NCBI RefSeq assembly: GCF_900111765.1
Contig: NZ_FOIB01000004.1
Coordinates: 620,001-684,000 of the forward strand
DNA: 64,000 nucleotides
Direction of reading: 5' to 3'
Source of the DNA: Myxococcus fulvus
GTDB taxonomy: Bacteria; Myxococcota; Myxococcia; Myxococcales; Myxococcaceae
Below are positions 42,151 to 50,925 of the stretch, piece by piece (positions within the stretch are counted from its first letter, which is position 1; each line of letters opens with the position of its first letter). Below the pieces are notes generated by a model. That model was given only the letters and a program-made list of their open reading frames with translations, was not told the DNA's origin and did not search any database. A program made the position numbers and the translations under genes.

Positions 42151-43641
42151 ATGCCGAAGACGAAGTACGTGCTGGCCCTGGACCAGGGCACCACTGGCAC
42201 CCACGTCTCCATCCTCGACTCGAAGCTCAAGGTGGTGGGCAAGTCCTACAAGGAGTTCACCCAGCACTTCCCCAAGCCGTCCTGGGTGGAGCACGACCTG
42301 GATGAAATCTGGGCCACCAGCGAGTGGTGCATCGCCCGGGCGCTCAAGAGCGCGGGGCTCACCGGCCGGGACATCTCCGCGGTGGGCATCACCAACCAGC
42401 GCGAGACGACGGGCCTGTGGACCCGCGACACCGGCAAGCCCCTGCACCGCGCCATCGTCTGGCAGGACCGGCGCACCGCGGACCTCTGCCGCCAGCTCAA
42501 GGAGCGCGGCGTGGAGCCCCGCGTACGCGAGACGACGGGCCTCGTGGTGGACCCGTACTTCTCCGGCACCAAGCTCACCTGGCTCTTCGAGCACCTGAAG
42601 GGCGCGCGCGCCAAGGCCGAGCGCGGTGACGTGTGCTTCGGCACCATCGACACGTGGCTCGTCTACAAGCTCACCGGCGGCACCACCCACGTCACCGACG
42701 TGTCCAACGCCAGCCGCACCCTGCTGATGGACCTGCGCACCCTGCAGTGGAGCGACGAGATGCGCTCGCTGCTCAACGTGCCCGGCGCGTGCCTGCCGCA
42801 GATTCGCGGCTCGGCCGAGGTCTACGGCACCACGCGCGGCATGCGCAGCCTGCCGGACGGCGTCCCCGTGGCGGGCATGGCCGGGGACCAGCAGGCCGCC
42901 CTCTTCGGCCAGGCCTGCTTCGAGCCCGGCGAATCCAAGTGCACCTACGGCACCGGCGCCTTCCTCCTGATGAACACCGGCACGGAGCCGGTGCGCTCGT
43001 CGGCGGGCCTGCTCACCACCGTCGCGTGGCGGCTGAGCGCCACCGGCTCCACCACCTACGCACTGGAGGGCTCCAGCTTCATCGCCGGCGCCGCGGTGCA
43101 GTGGATGCGCGACGGACTCAAGGCCATCAAGCGCGCCCCCGACATCGAGGCGCTCGCCGCCAGCGTGAAGGACTCCGGCGACGTCGTCTTCGTCCCCGCG
43201 CTCGCCGGCCTGGGCGCGCCGCACTGGCGTCCCGAGGCGCGCGGCCTGTTCGCCGGCATGGACCGCTCCACCACGGTGGCCCACATGGCGCGCGCGGTGC
43301 TCGAGGGCATCGCCCTGCAGATTCACGACCTGGCCGACGCCATGCGCCGGGACAGCGGCCGCACCATCCCCGTCTTCAAGGCGGACGGCGGCGCCGCGGC
43401 CAACAACCTGCTCATGCAATACCAGGCGGACCTGCTCGGCGTGCCCGTGGTGAGACCGCAGAACCTGGAGACCACCAGCCTGGGTGCGGCCTTCCTCGGC
43501 GGCCTGGGCGCGGGCGTCTGGGACAGCCCCGAGGCCATCAAGCGCGCGTGGAAGGCGGACAAGACCTTCAAGCCGAAGATGAAGCCGCCCGAGCGCGAGC
43601 GGCACCTCGCCAAGTGGAAGCGCGCGGTGGAGCGCGCATGA
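42151..43641 (+). CDS. glpK: Glycerol kinase
   Basis: This 496-residue protein is the standard length for GlpK. FGGY-kinase motifs are present: ALDQGTTGTHVSILD, the substrate-binding GITNQRETTGLW with IVWQDRRTADLC, MAGDQQAALFGQACFEPGESKCTYGTGAFLLMNTG, and the FKADGGAAANNLLMQYQADLL block. The enzyme phosphorylates glycerol to sn-glycerol 3-phosphate with ATP in the cytoplasm. No glpF or glpD lies beside it. The 5' leader holds a strong inverted repeat. Its stop overlaps the next gene by 4 bases (ATGA). Confidence 0.96.
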   Translation: MPKTKYVLALDQGTTGTHVSILDSKLKVVGKSYKEFTQHFPKPSWVEHDLDEIWATSEWCIARALKSAGLTGRDISAVGITNQRETTGLWTRDTGKPLHRAIVWQDRRTADLCRQLKERGVEPRVRETTGLVVDPYFSGTKLTWLFEHLKGARAKAERGDVCFGTIDTWLVYKLTGGTTHVTDVSNASRTLLMDLRTLQWSDEMRSLLNVPGACLPQIRGSAEVYGTTRGMRSLPDGVPVAGMAGDQQAALFGQACFEPGESKCTYGTGAFLLMNTGTEPVRSSAGLLTTVAWRLSATGSTTYALEGSSFIAGAAVQWMRDGLKAIKRAPDIEALAASVKDSGDVVFVPALAGLGAPHWRPEARGLFAGMDRSTTVAHMARAVLEGIALQIHDLADAMRRDSGRTIPVFKADGGAAANNLLMQYQADLLGVPVVRPQNLETTSLGAAFLGGLGAGVWDSPEAIKRAWKADKTFKPKMKPPERERHLAKWKRAVERA

Positions 43642-45014
43642 CGTCGCGCGGGCTCCTCCTGCTCGCCCTGGCCTTGCTCACGGGCTGCCCGGGCGACTTG
43701 CCTCCCGAGGAGTGCTTCCTCACCGGCGCGGCGGAGCCCCCCACGCTCGTCATCGCGGAGGGCAAGGCGGTGAGCGTGCGCGTCCCCGCCGCCAGTCCCC
43801 AGGTCTGCGACACACCCGAGGACGCCCACGCGCCCGAGTCCGTCACCGTGGAGGTCCACGGCCCCGACAACCTGCCCGTGCCCGCCACGGTGGAGCTGCA
43901 GACGAACACCTGGTTCGCCGTCGTGCGCTTCACCCCGACGGCGACGGGCCGCCACCACGTCATCGTCGCCTTCGCGCCCGTGGGCAGCCTGCGTCAGTTC
44001 GATGTCCACGTGGCCCAGGACGAGCGCTCGCGCACCCCGGTGGCGACCCTCGACGCGCGCCCCACCTGTCTCTTCGTGGACCGCACGCGCAGCGGCACCT
44101 GGCTGTGCGACCACCTGGCCCTGCGCGAGCCGGGGACGCTGCCCCAGCTCGTGGGCCGTGAGACCCAGCCCGCCACCGCCGTGGCCGGAGACGTGGTGTG
44201 GGCGATGACGGACACGCAGGTGCGCCGCTACGTCGACCCGGGCACCGGGCCCCTGGTGCTCACCGGCACAGCGCCCCTCCCGCCCGGCTCGTACGACACG
44301 GACCGCACGCCCCACTCGCGGCTCGCCACCGAGGACGAGTACCTGGTGGCGGACGCGACGACGCTGCACCGCTACATCTTCCGCGAGGCAGAAGGGGTGC
44401 TCGCCTTCTCCAACACCCCCTGGAGCTCGCTGGCCACGCCGCAGCTCACCTTCGGCACCGACAGCACCCGCGCCATCCTGGTGCGCGGCGGAGACACCGT
44501 GTGGCTGGTGAGCTCCGCGCAAGACCGCGTCACCTTCACCCCGCGCACCCAGGCCTGTCCCTTCCAGGTGGACGCGCAGGGCTTCTATCGCCCCAGCACC
44601 ACGCGCGCCTGTGAGGTGCTCGCTGGAGACCCGGTGGGCCATGGCGAGGGCGTGGTGTGGACCCGCGCCGTGGTGCAGACCTCGAGCGGCTTCATCCCCG
44701 TGCTGCACCTCCATGAGGTCAGCGCCGAGCACGGCATCCGGGAGACGGGCTCGCTCTCCCTGGACGGCAGCATCGCCACCTTCGGGCAGGAGCTGCGGCC
44801 CGGGCCGTCCCATCCGCTCCTCGAGGGTTCGGACGGAGTCGGCCTCGTCGCCACGCCCAGGTGGAACGCCGAGCGAACCGCGCTCGTGCTCGCGTTGCTA
44901 CCCACCCCCGGACGCGCGGGCCGCATTACGCGCATCTCGGACCATTTCACCTGGACGGTGAGCGACAGCGGCGCGCCGGGGGTGCGCGTCCATCCGTGGA
45001 CGTCGTCCCCCTGA
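43638..45014 (+). CDS. Lipoprotein with repetitive beta structure, coupled to glpK
   Basis: This 458-residue protein starts at ATG 43638, overlapping the glpK stop codon. The signal peptide is MTSRGLLLLALALLTGC, lipidated at Cys17. The mature part is beta-rich with many Thr and Val strands (VHGPDNLPVPATVELQTNTWFAVVRFTP, TDTQVRRYVDPGTGPLVLTG) and resembles the propeller-like cell-surface lipoproteins common in myxobacteria. Cys residues are frequent in the first third. The function is unknown; coupling to glycerol kinase is probably translational convenience. Confidence 0.78.
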   Translation: MTSRGLLLLALALLTGCPGDLPPEECFLTGAAEPPTLVIAEGKAVSVRVPAASPQVCDTPEDAHAPESVTVEVHGPDNLPVPATVELQTNTWFAVVRFTPTATGRHHVIVAFAPVGSLRQFDVHVAQDERSRTPVATLDARPTCLFVDRTRSGTWLCDHLALREPGTLPQLVGRETQPATAVAGDVVWAMTDTQVRRYVDPGTGPLVLTGTAPLPPGSYDTDRTPHSRLATEDEYLVADATTLHRYIFREAEGVLAFSNTPWSSLATPQLTFGTDSTRAILVRGGDTVWLVSSAQDRVTFTPRTQACPFQVDAQGFYRPSTTRACEVLAGDPVGHGEGVVWTRAVVQTSSGFIPVLHLHEVSAEHGIRETGSLSLDGSIATFGQELRPGPSHPLLEGSDGVGLVATPRWNAERTALVLALLPTPGRAGRITRISDHFTWTVSDSGAPGVRVHPWTSSP

Positions 45015-45060
45015 CGGGGTGCTTTCCTCGGGCGGCCAAGCGGATATGAAGGAGGGCACC

Positions 45061-45372
45061 ATGTCCCAGAAAGCCCCCCTGCTCGCGCCCGAGGCCCTCC
45101 AGTCCTTCCTCGCCCAGCATCCCGAGTGGAAGCACGAAGGCGGGATGATTCGCCGCACCTATGAGGCCTCGTCCTTCCTCGCGGGCATCGCCTTCGTGGA
45201 GCGCGTGGCGCATGCGGCCGAGAAGGCGGACCACCACCCGGACATCGACATCCGCTGGCGCAAGGTGACGCTGGCGCTCGTCACGCACGACTCCAACGGC
45301 CTGACGTCCAAGGACACCGACCTCGCGCATGAGGCGGACCGGCTCTTCGCCCAGGTGGTGCCCCAGAAGTGA
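45061..45372 (+). CDS. phhB: 4a-hydroxytetrahydrobiopterin dehydratase (pterin-4a-carbinolamine dehydratase)
   Basis: This 103-residue protein starts at ATG 45061, 5 bases after AAGGAGGG; an in-frame ATG at 45046 overlaps that ribosome-binding site. The family signature is clear: ASSFLAGIAFVERVAHAAEKADHHPDIDIRWRKVTLALVTHDSNGLTSKD, with the EKADHHPDI motif holding the catalytic His residues. The enzyme dehydrates 4a-hydroxytetrahydrobiopterin, recycling the pterin cofactor of aromatic amino acid hydroxylases such as phenylalanine hydroxylase; no hydroxylase gene is in this window. Confidence 0.95.
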   Translation: MSQKAPLLAPEALQSFLAQHPEWKHEGGMIRRTYEASSFLAGIAFVERVAHAAEKADHHPDIDIRWRKVTLALVTHDSNGLTSKDTDLAHEADRLFAQVVPQK

Positions 45373-45401
45373 GCACCTTGGCGGTGAGTGGCTTCGTCGT
45401 G

Positions 45402-46664
45402 ATGACGTCCAGGGTGCTCTCGGGGATGCGCGCGCTCGTCGGGTGCGCGGTGTTGAGCCTGTCGACCGCCGCGCTCGCGCAGGACGAGCAGCCCACGGAG
45501 CCGCGTCCGGAGCGGCTGTACTTCAACCCCGGCTCGCTGTTGGGCTCGGCGCGCGTCGTCGCGCTCGGCGGCGCCTACGTGGGCATCGCCGAGGGCGCGG
45601 CGGGCTTCCCCAGCAACCTGGCGGCGCTGGCCCACCGGGGCCCCGCGCTGGAGAAGGACTGGGATTTGGGCGTCACCCTGTCCTGGCTGGACCTGCCGTT
45701 CACCAGCGGACGCGCGCGCGACGTGGACAACGACGGCCGCGCGGACGAGTCCCAGGACCGGCGGCAGCTGTTGGGCGGCCTGCTGCTGCAATACAAGCGC
45801 TTCGGCATCGGCTTCGCGCTGCGCAACAGCGCCGTCACCTACTGCGCCACGGTGGCGTGCGCGACGGACAGCGAGCGCATCCGCGTGTCCATGACGCAGT
45901 CGGTGCTGGCCGGCGCGGTGTCCTTCGGCCAGGACGACTTCATCCTCGCGCTGGGCATCTACGCGGCGCAAGCCACCTTCCGGCTGTCCTCCGGCGGTGA
46001 GGACTGGCGCTACGGCGACACGGGCGTGGCCGTGGACATGCTGTACCGGCCGCATGGTCGCGCCTGGCGGCTGGGCGTGACGGTGCGGCCGGAGGTGGTG
46101 GCGGACTGGCGCCGCAAGGACGGCCAGGCGCCGGTGCTGGCGGACCGCACGCTGTTCAGCGCGGTGGTGTCGCCCGCGGTGCTGTCCCTGGGCGCGAGCT
46201 GGCGGCTGGGCGAAGGCTCGGAGCGCTACAACCGCCTGTCCCCCGCCGCGCGGCGGCAGCTGCTCGTGGACGGGGACGCGCTCCCGGTGCCGGAGGAGGA
46301 GCCCCGGGACGCGCCCGCGGGACGGTGGCTCATCAGCGCGCAGGTGGACCTCTTGTCCGGCGTGGACAACGCGGTGCCGCTGCGCACCTTCGCGTCCACG
46401 GCCCAGGAGCAGCTCGTGGGCCACACCTCCGAGTTCGCGCCCCGGCTGGGCGTGGAGCACGACACCGTGCCAGGGATGATTCGCCTGCGCGCGGGCGTGT
46501 ACGCGGAGCCCTCGCCCTTCGATGGTCGGCCGCCGCGTCCGCACCTCACCGGCGGCTTCGAGGTGTTCGTCCTGCGCTACTGGGAGGACTGGTCCATCAA
46601 CGCCTCCTTCGACCTGGCGAGCCGCTACACCAACGTCGGTCTGTCCATCGGCTTCTGGCGCTGA
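45402..46664 (+). CDS. Predicted outer-membrane beta-barrel protein
   Basis: The frame is open from GTG 45369, which overlaps the phhB stop, but the signal peptide fits a start at ATG 45402 (MTSRVLSG) or ATG 45426 (MRALVGCAVLSLSTAALAQDE). After cleavage comes a FadL/PorV-like opening: LYFNPGSLLGSARVVALGGAYVGIAEGAAGFPSNLAALAH. This Gly-Gly-Ala/Asn-Pro-Ala block is typical of barrels of the PorV/UPF0164/FadL type. Strands continue to the C-terminal TNVGLSIGFWR, with an aromatic near the end. The likely role is passage of hydrophobic compounds; this is inferred from fold only. Confidence 0.8.
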   Translation: MTSRVLSGMRALVGCAVLSLSTAALAQDEQPTEPRPERLYFNPGSLLGSARVVALGGAYVGIAEGAAGFPSNLAALAHRGPALEKDWDLGVTLSWLDLPFTSGRARDVDNDGRADESQDRRQLLGGLLLQYKRFGIGFALRNSAVTYCATVACATDSERIRVSMTQSVLAGAVSFGQDDFILALGIYAAQATFRLSSGGEDWRYGDTGVAVDMLYRPHGRAWRLGVTVRPEVVADWRRKDGQAPVLADRTLFSAVVSPAVLSLGASWRLGEGSERYNRLSPAARRQLLVDGDALPVPEEEPRDAPAGRWLISAQVDLLSGVDNAVPLRTFASTAQEQLVGHTSEFAPRLGVEHDTVPGMIRLRAGVYAEPSPFDGRPPRPHLTGGFEVFVLRYWEDWSINASFDLASRYTNVGLSIGFWR

Positions 46665-46806
46665 AGAGAGGCGCGCGCCCGCACGTGGGTAGCGCGCTGG
46701 CCTCCGTGGCGACGCGAGGTGCGCGACCAGGGCACGCGGCCACTCCCCGAGGGAAACCCAGCGCGCGCGTCGAAGCGGGCGAGCGAGCAGACATCGCACA
46801 CGGTAT

Positions 46807-46850
46807 TGCTGGCACCTACCAGCATGGAGACCCTCCGAGTGCGGAGGGGG
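46807..46850 (+). promoter_or_regulatory. Paired hairpins that bury a ribosome-binding site
   Basis: TGCTGG-CACCTA-CCAGCA (46807-46824) is followed by CCCTCCG-AGTG-CGGAGGG (46831-46848), a perfect 7-bp stem with a tetraloop. The second 3' arm is the Shine-Dalgarno sequence (GGAGG) of the lipoprotein gene starting at 46855, so ribosome access needs the stem to open. Confidence 0.6.
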
Positions 46851-46854
46851 CTTC

Positions 46855-48426
46855 ATGCAACAAGGGCGGCGGTGGTTGCGGACTGTCGCGTGCGCGACAG
46901 CGCTGGGTTGGGCGGGGTGGCTGACGGGCTGTGAGGACTCGGAGCCGGAGGAGCCATCCGACTGTGTGAGCGAGCCACGACGCGGGGGCTGTCCCGAGCC
47001 CGCGCAAGAGCTACCGCCTCCCGAGGAGGACGCGGGCACGCCGCCTCCCGAGGCAGACGCGGGGACACCCGACGCGGGTCCGCCGCCCCTGGAGCCTCCG
47101 CCTCCGCCTCCACCGGCGACGACGGGGAGCACGCTGTGGCTGGCGCGCGAGGGCACCGCGCAGGATGACCTGGCGCTCGGCGCCGCGGTGGACACCAACG
47201 GCGACATCCTCTCGGCGGCGCAGTACGAGCTGGACGACCTCCAGGAACGTCAGCCCACGGACGATACCGTGCGGCTGGTGCTCACCCGCCGCGCGGAGAC
47301 GGGCGACGTGCGGTGGACCCGCGCCTATCCGGTGCGCGTGGCCCAGACGCCGGAGTCCCTGCGCGCGGAGGTGAATGCACGTGTCGCGCCGGCTCCGGAG
47401 GGTGGGCTCTTCGTGGCCGTGGATGCCCGGGGGCTGGTGGACTTCGAGCCCCAGGAGCTGGGCGACGGCGCGTTCCTGGCGCGGCTGGATGCGGCGGGCA
47501 ACCTGGTCTGGACGGCGCGTGTCCCCGGGGGCGACGCGACGGTGGCGGACCTGCTGCTCGACTCCCAGGGGCGGCCGATGGTCGCGTTCAACACCTCCGG
47601 CTCCACCGACTTCGGCGAGGGCGTGGTCGGCTCCGGCGCGGTGGTGGTGACGTACTCGGTGGACGGCAAGCCCGAGCACGCGCTGAACATCGGACGCGCG
47701 GAGGGCGAGGGCGCGCGCATCCTCATCACCACGATGGCCCTGGGGCCTGACGGGCACGTGGTCGTGGGAGGGCGCTACATGGGCGCGGTCCGCTTCGGGA
47801 CGCAGCGCTCGGAGGGCGCCTCCGAGGGCAGCGCCTTCGTCGCGGTGTACCTGCCGACGGGTGCCCTGGTCTGGGCGCGGCCGCTCGCGCAGGCGAAGGG
47901 CACGGTGAGCGACGTGGGCGTGGATGCGCAGGGCACGGTGGTGGCGCTCGGCTCCTTCCTGGGCACGGTGTCCTGGGGGGCGGCGAAGCTCCAGGGCCAC
48001 GCGTACCGGGCGAGCCCCTTCCTCGTGTCCGCGGATGCGGCGGGCAAGGAGCGCTGGAGCCGCAACCTGGGCGATGGGCTGCAGGCCGGAGCGCTCGGGG
48101 TGAAGCCCTCGGGCGAGCTCGTGGTGGGCGGCTTCACGTACTCACTCATCGTGGATGGCGCGGCGGGGCCGGATGGACTGGGCTCGGCGCAGCCCGTGGC
48201 CCTGCGCTACGGCGCGGATGGCGCGTCGCTCGGGTTGAAGCTGTACATCTCCGACCCGCCCCAACCGAGAGGCGAGCTGTACGGCGTGGAGGACATCCGC
48301 TTCGTGGGGATGCTCCCGGACGGTGATGTCCTGCTGTTCGGCCACACGGACCGCAACTCGGACTTCGGCACCGGCCGGCGCGCGCCGGCGCGCAGTGACT
48401 TGTTCATGCTGCGCATGAAGCAATAG
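46855..48426 (+). CDS. Beta-propeller (SBBP-type) lipoprotein
   Basis: This 523-residue protein has a lipobox (GWLTGC, Cys26), then a Pro/Glu-rich spacer (residues 30-88, with repeated PPPE and DAGT units) and about six repeats of the pattern ALVTxxDGxxVVGGxYxGxVxFG (for example MALGPDGHVVVGGRYMGAVRFG and DVGVDAQGTVVALGSFLGTVSWG). Such repeats form propellers in bacterial surface proteins. The leader contains a hairpin covering the ribosome-binding site. Many paralogues of this type are typical of myxobacteria; function is unknown. Confidence 0.85.
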   Translation: MQQGRRWLRTVACATALGWAGWLTGCEDSEPEEPSDCVSEPRRGGCPEPAQELPPPEEDAGTPPPEADAGTPDAGPPPLEPPPPPPPATTGSTLWLAREGTAQDDLALGAAVDTNGDILSAAQYELDDLQERQPTDDTVRLVLTRRAETGDVRWTRAYPVRVAQTPESLRAEVNARVAPAPEGGLFVAVDARGLVDFEPQELGDGAFLARLDAAGNLVWTARVPGGDATVADLLLDSQGRPMVAFNTSGSTDFGEGVVGSGAVVVTYSVDGKPEHALNIGRAEGEGARILITTMALGPDGHVVVGGRYMGAVRFGTQRSEGASEGSAFVAVYLPTGALVWARPLAQAKGTVSDVGVDAQGTVVALGSFLGTVSWGAAKLQGHAYRASPFLVSADAAGKERWSRNLGDGLQAGALGVKPSGELVVGGFTYSLIVDGAAGPDGLGSAQPVALRYGADGASLGLKLYISDPPQPRGELYGVEDIRFVGMLPDGDVLLFGHTDRNSDFGTGRRAPARSDLFMLRMKQ

Positions 48427-48435
48427 GCGGCGCGA

Positions 48436-48460
48436 GGGCCTCGAGCGCGACTCGGGGCCC
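48436..48460 (+). terminator. Probable hairpin terminator after the propeller lipoprotein
   Basis: GGGCCTCGAG-CGCGA-CTCGGGGCCC has ten pairs (one T/G wobble) and a 5-base loop, 10 bases after the stop codon, then TT. The short T-run makes it a modest candidate. The rest of 48427-48705 holds no gene I can support. Confidence 0.52.
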
Positions 48461-48705
48461 TTCGCCTCCGCTCGGAGGACACGGGCTTTCGGCTCACGCC
48501 GCGACGAGCGGCGTCGAGCCTCGTGTCGGGTCCACCCTGGTGTGATGGGTGCGCGGCGCCGGGGCGGCTGAGCCCACCGGGCCTCGAGACAGACACATCA
48601 GCGGCGCGCGAGTGGCCTTCGCGCCGGAAGTCCCCGGTCAGCCGCCGCTCGGAAGACACCTGCATCCCGAAGCGGACGGCTCACCGGAGCGTGTGGACAT
48701 GGCGC

Positions 48706-49098
48706 CTAGCGGCGCGTGGTGCGACGCGAGGTCTTCCGGGCCGCGCCCTTGCGGGCCGCCCCCTTGCGCGCGGTGGTGCGGCCACGGGCCGGGCTCTTGC
48801 GAGCGGTGCGGCCGGCCGTTCCGGTCCGACGCGCGGTCGTCTTGCGAGCACCGCCCCGCTTGCTCCGGGCCGGGGTCTTCTTGCGAGCAGTCTTCCCGCG
48901 CGTGGTCGTGCGCTTCGCCGCGGCCTTGCGGCGCGAGGTGGTCTTCTTCGCGCGAGCACCGGTGCGGCCCGACGCCTTCTTCGTGGCGCGACGGCGCCGC
49001 GAGGACGACTTGCGCGTCGAGGACGTCGAGGGAGCCAGGGCCATCTCCGAGGGGGCCAGGCTGTCGGTGATCTGCGAATTGACGGTCTCGTGAGTCAT
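48706..49098 (-). CDS. Histone H1-like DNA-binding protein
   Basis: This 130-residue protein starts at ATG 49098 with GGAGGAGA upstream. A 30-residue neutral N-terminus (MTHETVNSQITDSLAPSEM) precedes about 100 residues made almost entirely of Arg, Lys, Ala, Thr and Ser (SSRRRRATKKAS ... TTARKGAARKGAARKTSRRTTRR). This composition matches eukaryotic histone H1 tails and bacterial H1-like proteins. The likely role is nucleoid compaction or non-specific DNA binding. There is no globular DNA-binding domain, and the compositional bias rules out confident homology. A hairpin lies in the leader. Confidence 0.8.
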   Translation of the reverse strand: MTHETVNSQITDSLAPSEMALAPSTSSTRKSSSRRRRATKKASGRTGARAKKTTSRRKAAAKRTTTRGKTARKKTPARSKRGGARKTTARRTGTAGRTARKSPARGRTTARKGAARKGAARKTSRRTTRR

Positions 49099-49125
49099 TC
49101 CATCTCCTCCGGTGAACGAGAACAA

Positions 49126-49154
49126 CAGGCGATACGAAACGCAGCGTACGCCTG
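49126..49154 (-). promoter_or_regulatory. Bulged inverted repeat upstream of the histone H1-like gene
   Basis: CAGGCGaTAC pairs with GTACGCCTG across a 10-base loop: nine pairs with one bulged base. It lies 28 bases from the H1-like start and could be an operator or a leader hairpin. Confidence 0.42.
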
Positions 49155-49228
49155 TGCGCGCGCGATGAGAGCCCTCCCCCTCGCGAAGATGAACGACAGC
49201 GGACGAATGGCGCGTCGGGCTTCGCGCA

Positions 49229-50383
49229 TCAGGGTGCGTAGCCGAGTTCGCGCTCCGCCTTCTCCACCTGTTCGAGCGCTTCCTTCAGTCCTCGTGATGA
49301 AGCCACCGCACGCGCGCGCCGCAGTCGCTCCTCGACGCGCGCCTTCTCCCCCAGCAGCGCGTGGGCCCGGCCCAGCTCCAGCAACGCGTCGACGGCGGAC
49401 CACCAGTCCTCATGGGACTCCGAGTTGGAGAGGGCCTGCTCCAGATGGGGCAGCGCGGCGGGGACATCGCCTCGACGAAGGTGGAGGCGGCCGAGGGAGA
49501 TATGGGCCTCGCGCTGGCCAGCGGGGTCCTTCACCCGACGAGCCAGGGCGAGGGCCTTCTCCGAGAGCGCCAGGGCCTGGGCGTCCTTGGGGTCCTTGCG
49601 CGAGCGCACGTTGGCGAGGGCGACCAGGGCGAACATCTGGCCCGTGTTGAAGCCGACCTGCTCGCGCAGCCGCAGGGACTGTTCGTACAGGGTGATGGCG
49701 GAGTCGAGCTGGCCCTGGTCCTCGTCGAGGGAGGCGAGGTGACGAAGGTTGTAGGACTCCATCAGGACATCGTTCGAGGCGCGGGCGAGGGCCAGGCCGC
49801 GAGCGTAGGTCGACCTCGCGGCCTCGGCCTGGCCCTGGAACTGTTGGGTGAGGCCCAGGTGGAACAGGGCCTCGATGTGCCCTCGCGAGTCACCGGAGGA
49901 CGCGGCGAGGTCCCGGGCCTGCTCGAAGAGGGCGACGACGGGGGCCCACTCGCCCTGGCCGGTGAGGAGCACGATGAAGTAGTGGAACATGCCCTCCGCA
50001 TCGAGCGCGGCGACGCGGGCACGGGCGTCACCGGAGGCCTCGGCGAGGTGGCGCGCGCGGCGCAGCACGTCGAGCACCTGGGTGGTGTCCATCCCGGGCT
50101 GATGACGGAGCATGCGGGACATGACGCGACCCTGCTCGGCGAGGATGCGGGCTTCTCCTCCCGGGTCCTTCAGGGTCCGGGCGCGCTCACTGGCGAACTG
50201 ACCGAGCGACACGGCGTCATCGAAGCGGCTCTCCAAATCATAGGCCTGCATCACGGTGACGGCGGCCTCGCTGAAGGGGCGCCCCTGCTCCGCGGCGGTG
50301 CCGACGCTGGTGGCCTGGGCGGACCGGCCAGTCGCGCAAGCGGTGATGAGTGATGCCAATCCCACACAGATGACCTGCCGCAT
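49229..50383 (-). CDS. TPR-repeat lipoprotein
   Basis: This 384-residue protein from ATG 50383 has AGGAGG 8 bases upstream. The signal peptide ends in a lipobox (LITAC, Cys16). The rest is helical with at least six TPR-like repeats (ASGDSRGHIEALFHLGLTQQFQGQAEAARSTYARGLALAR and similar). It is probably anchored in the periplasm as a scaffold. It is divergent from the small gene at 50562 across 178 bases. Confidence 0.85.
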   Translation of the reverse strand: MRQVICVGLASLITACATGRSAQATSVGTAAEQGRPFSEAAVTVMQAYDLESRFDDAVSLGQFASERARTLKDPGGEARILAEQGRVMSRMLRHQPGMDTTQVLDVLRRARHLAEASGDARARVAALDAEGMFHYFIVLLTGQGEWAPVVALFEQARDLAASSGDSRGHIEALFHLGLTQQFQGQAEAARSTYARGLALARASNDVLMESYNLRHLASLDEDQGQLDSAITLYEQSLRLREQVGFNTGQMFALVALANVRSRKDPKDAQALALSEKALALARRVKDPAGQREAHISLGRLHLRRGDVPAALPHLEQALSNSESHEDWWSAVDALLELGRAHALLGEKARVEERLRRARAVASSRGLKEALEQVEKAERELGYAP

Positions 50384-50561
50384 GTCCGAGTCCTCCTGGA
50401 GAGGCGTCGTGCCCCCCATCACGGACACGAGGCTAAGGAGCGGGCCGCGCCGTGGGGCGCCGATGGGATGAGACGCGGATGGGAGGGACGAGCCGCGGGC
50501 GGGGGAGGATGAGTGTCCCGCTGTCGAGGGAGCCTCGGATGGGGTTACCCTCTCCGACATC

Positions 50562-50921
50562 ATGACGGCCGAGGAGAGACAGAAGCTCGTGGAGCGCGCG
50601 CGGGCGCTCCTGTTGGAGCAGGTGGTCCATTGGGAGTCCCCCATGCGAAGGGACGAGGACGACCGCATGGGCTACGGGAAGCTCGCGGTGGCGGTGCGTC
50701 AGGCGCTCGCGGGGGACACGGGCGGGATTCCGACGCTGCGGCGGGTGTTCGACGAGGCGTTCTTCGCCAGGACGAACTCCCACAACGAATACGGGCTGGC
50801 CTCGCTGGGGCTCGCGCTGCTCGGGGACCGCGAGTCGCTGGAGCGCATCCGCGCGGTGTCTCCCATCAACCTGAACCGGACGGCGAAGCCCCTCGCCCTC
50901 GCGCTGCTCGAGGAGGACTGA
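50562..50921 (+). CDS. Small hypothetical protein
   Basis: This 119-residue, helical, soluble protein (MTAEERQKLVERARALLLEQVVHWESPMRRDEDDRMGYG...) has no signal peptide. HWESP and the GYGKLAVAVRQALAGD and NEYGLASLGLALLGDRES stretches could form a small helical-repeat bundle. It ends 5 bases from the convergent response-regulator stop. No family recognised. The start ATG 50562 has no strong Shine-Dalgarno sequence. Confidence 0.68.
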   Translation: MTAEERQKLVERARALLLEQVVHWESPMRRDEDDRMGYGKLAVAVRQALAGDTGGIPTLRRVFDEAFFARTNSHNEYGLASLGLALLGDRESLERIRAVSPINLNRTAKPLALALLEED

Positions 50922-50925
50922 CGGC

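Noticed and set aside
46665..46806. A small gene between the barrel and the propeller lipoprotein
   Set aside because: Open frames are short, biased in composition and lack ribosome-binding sites; the stretch looks like a promoter and leader region.
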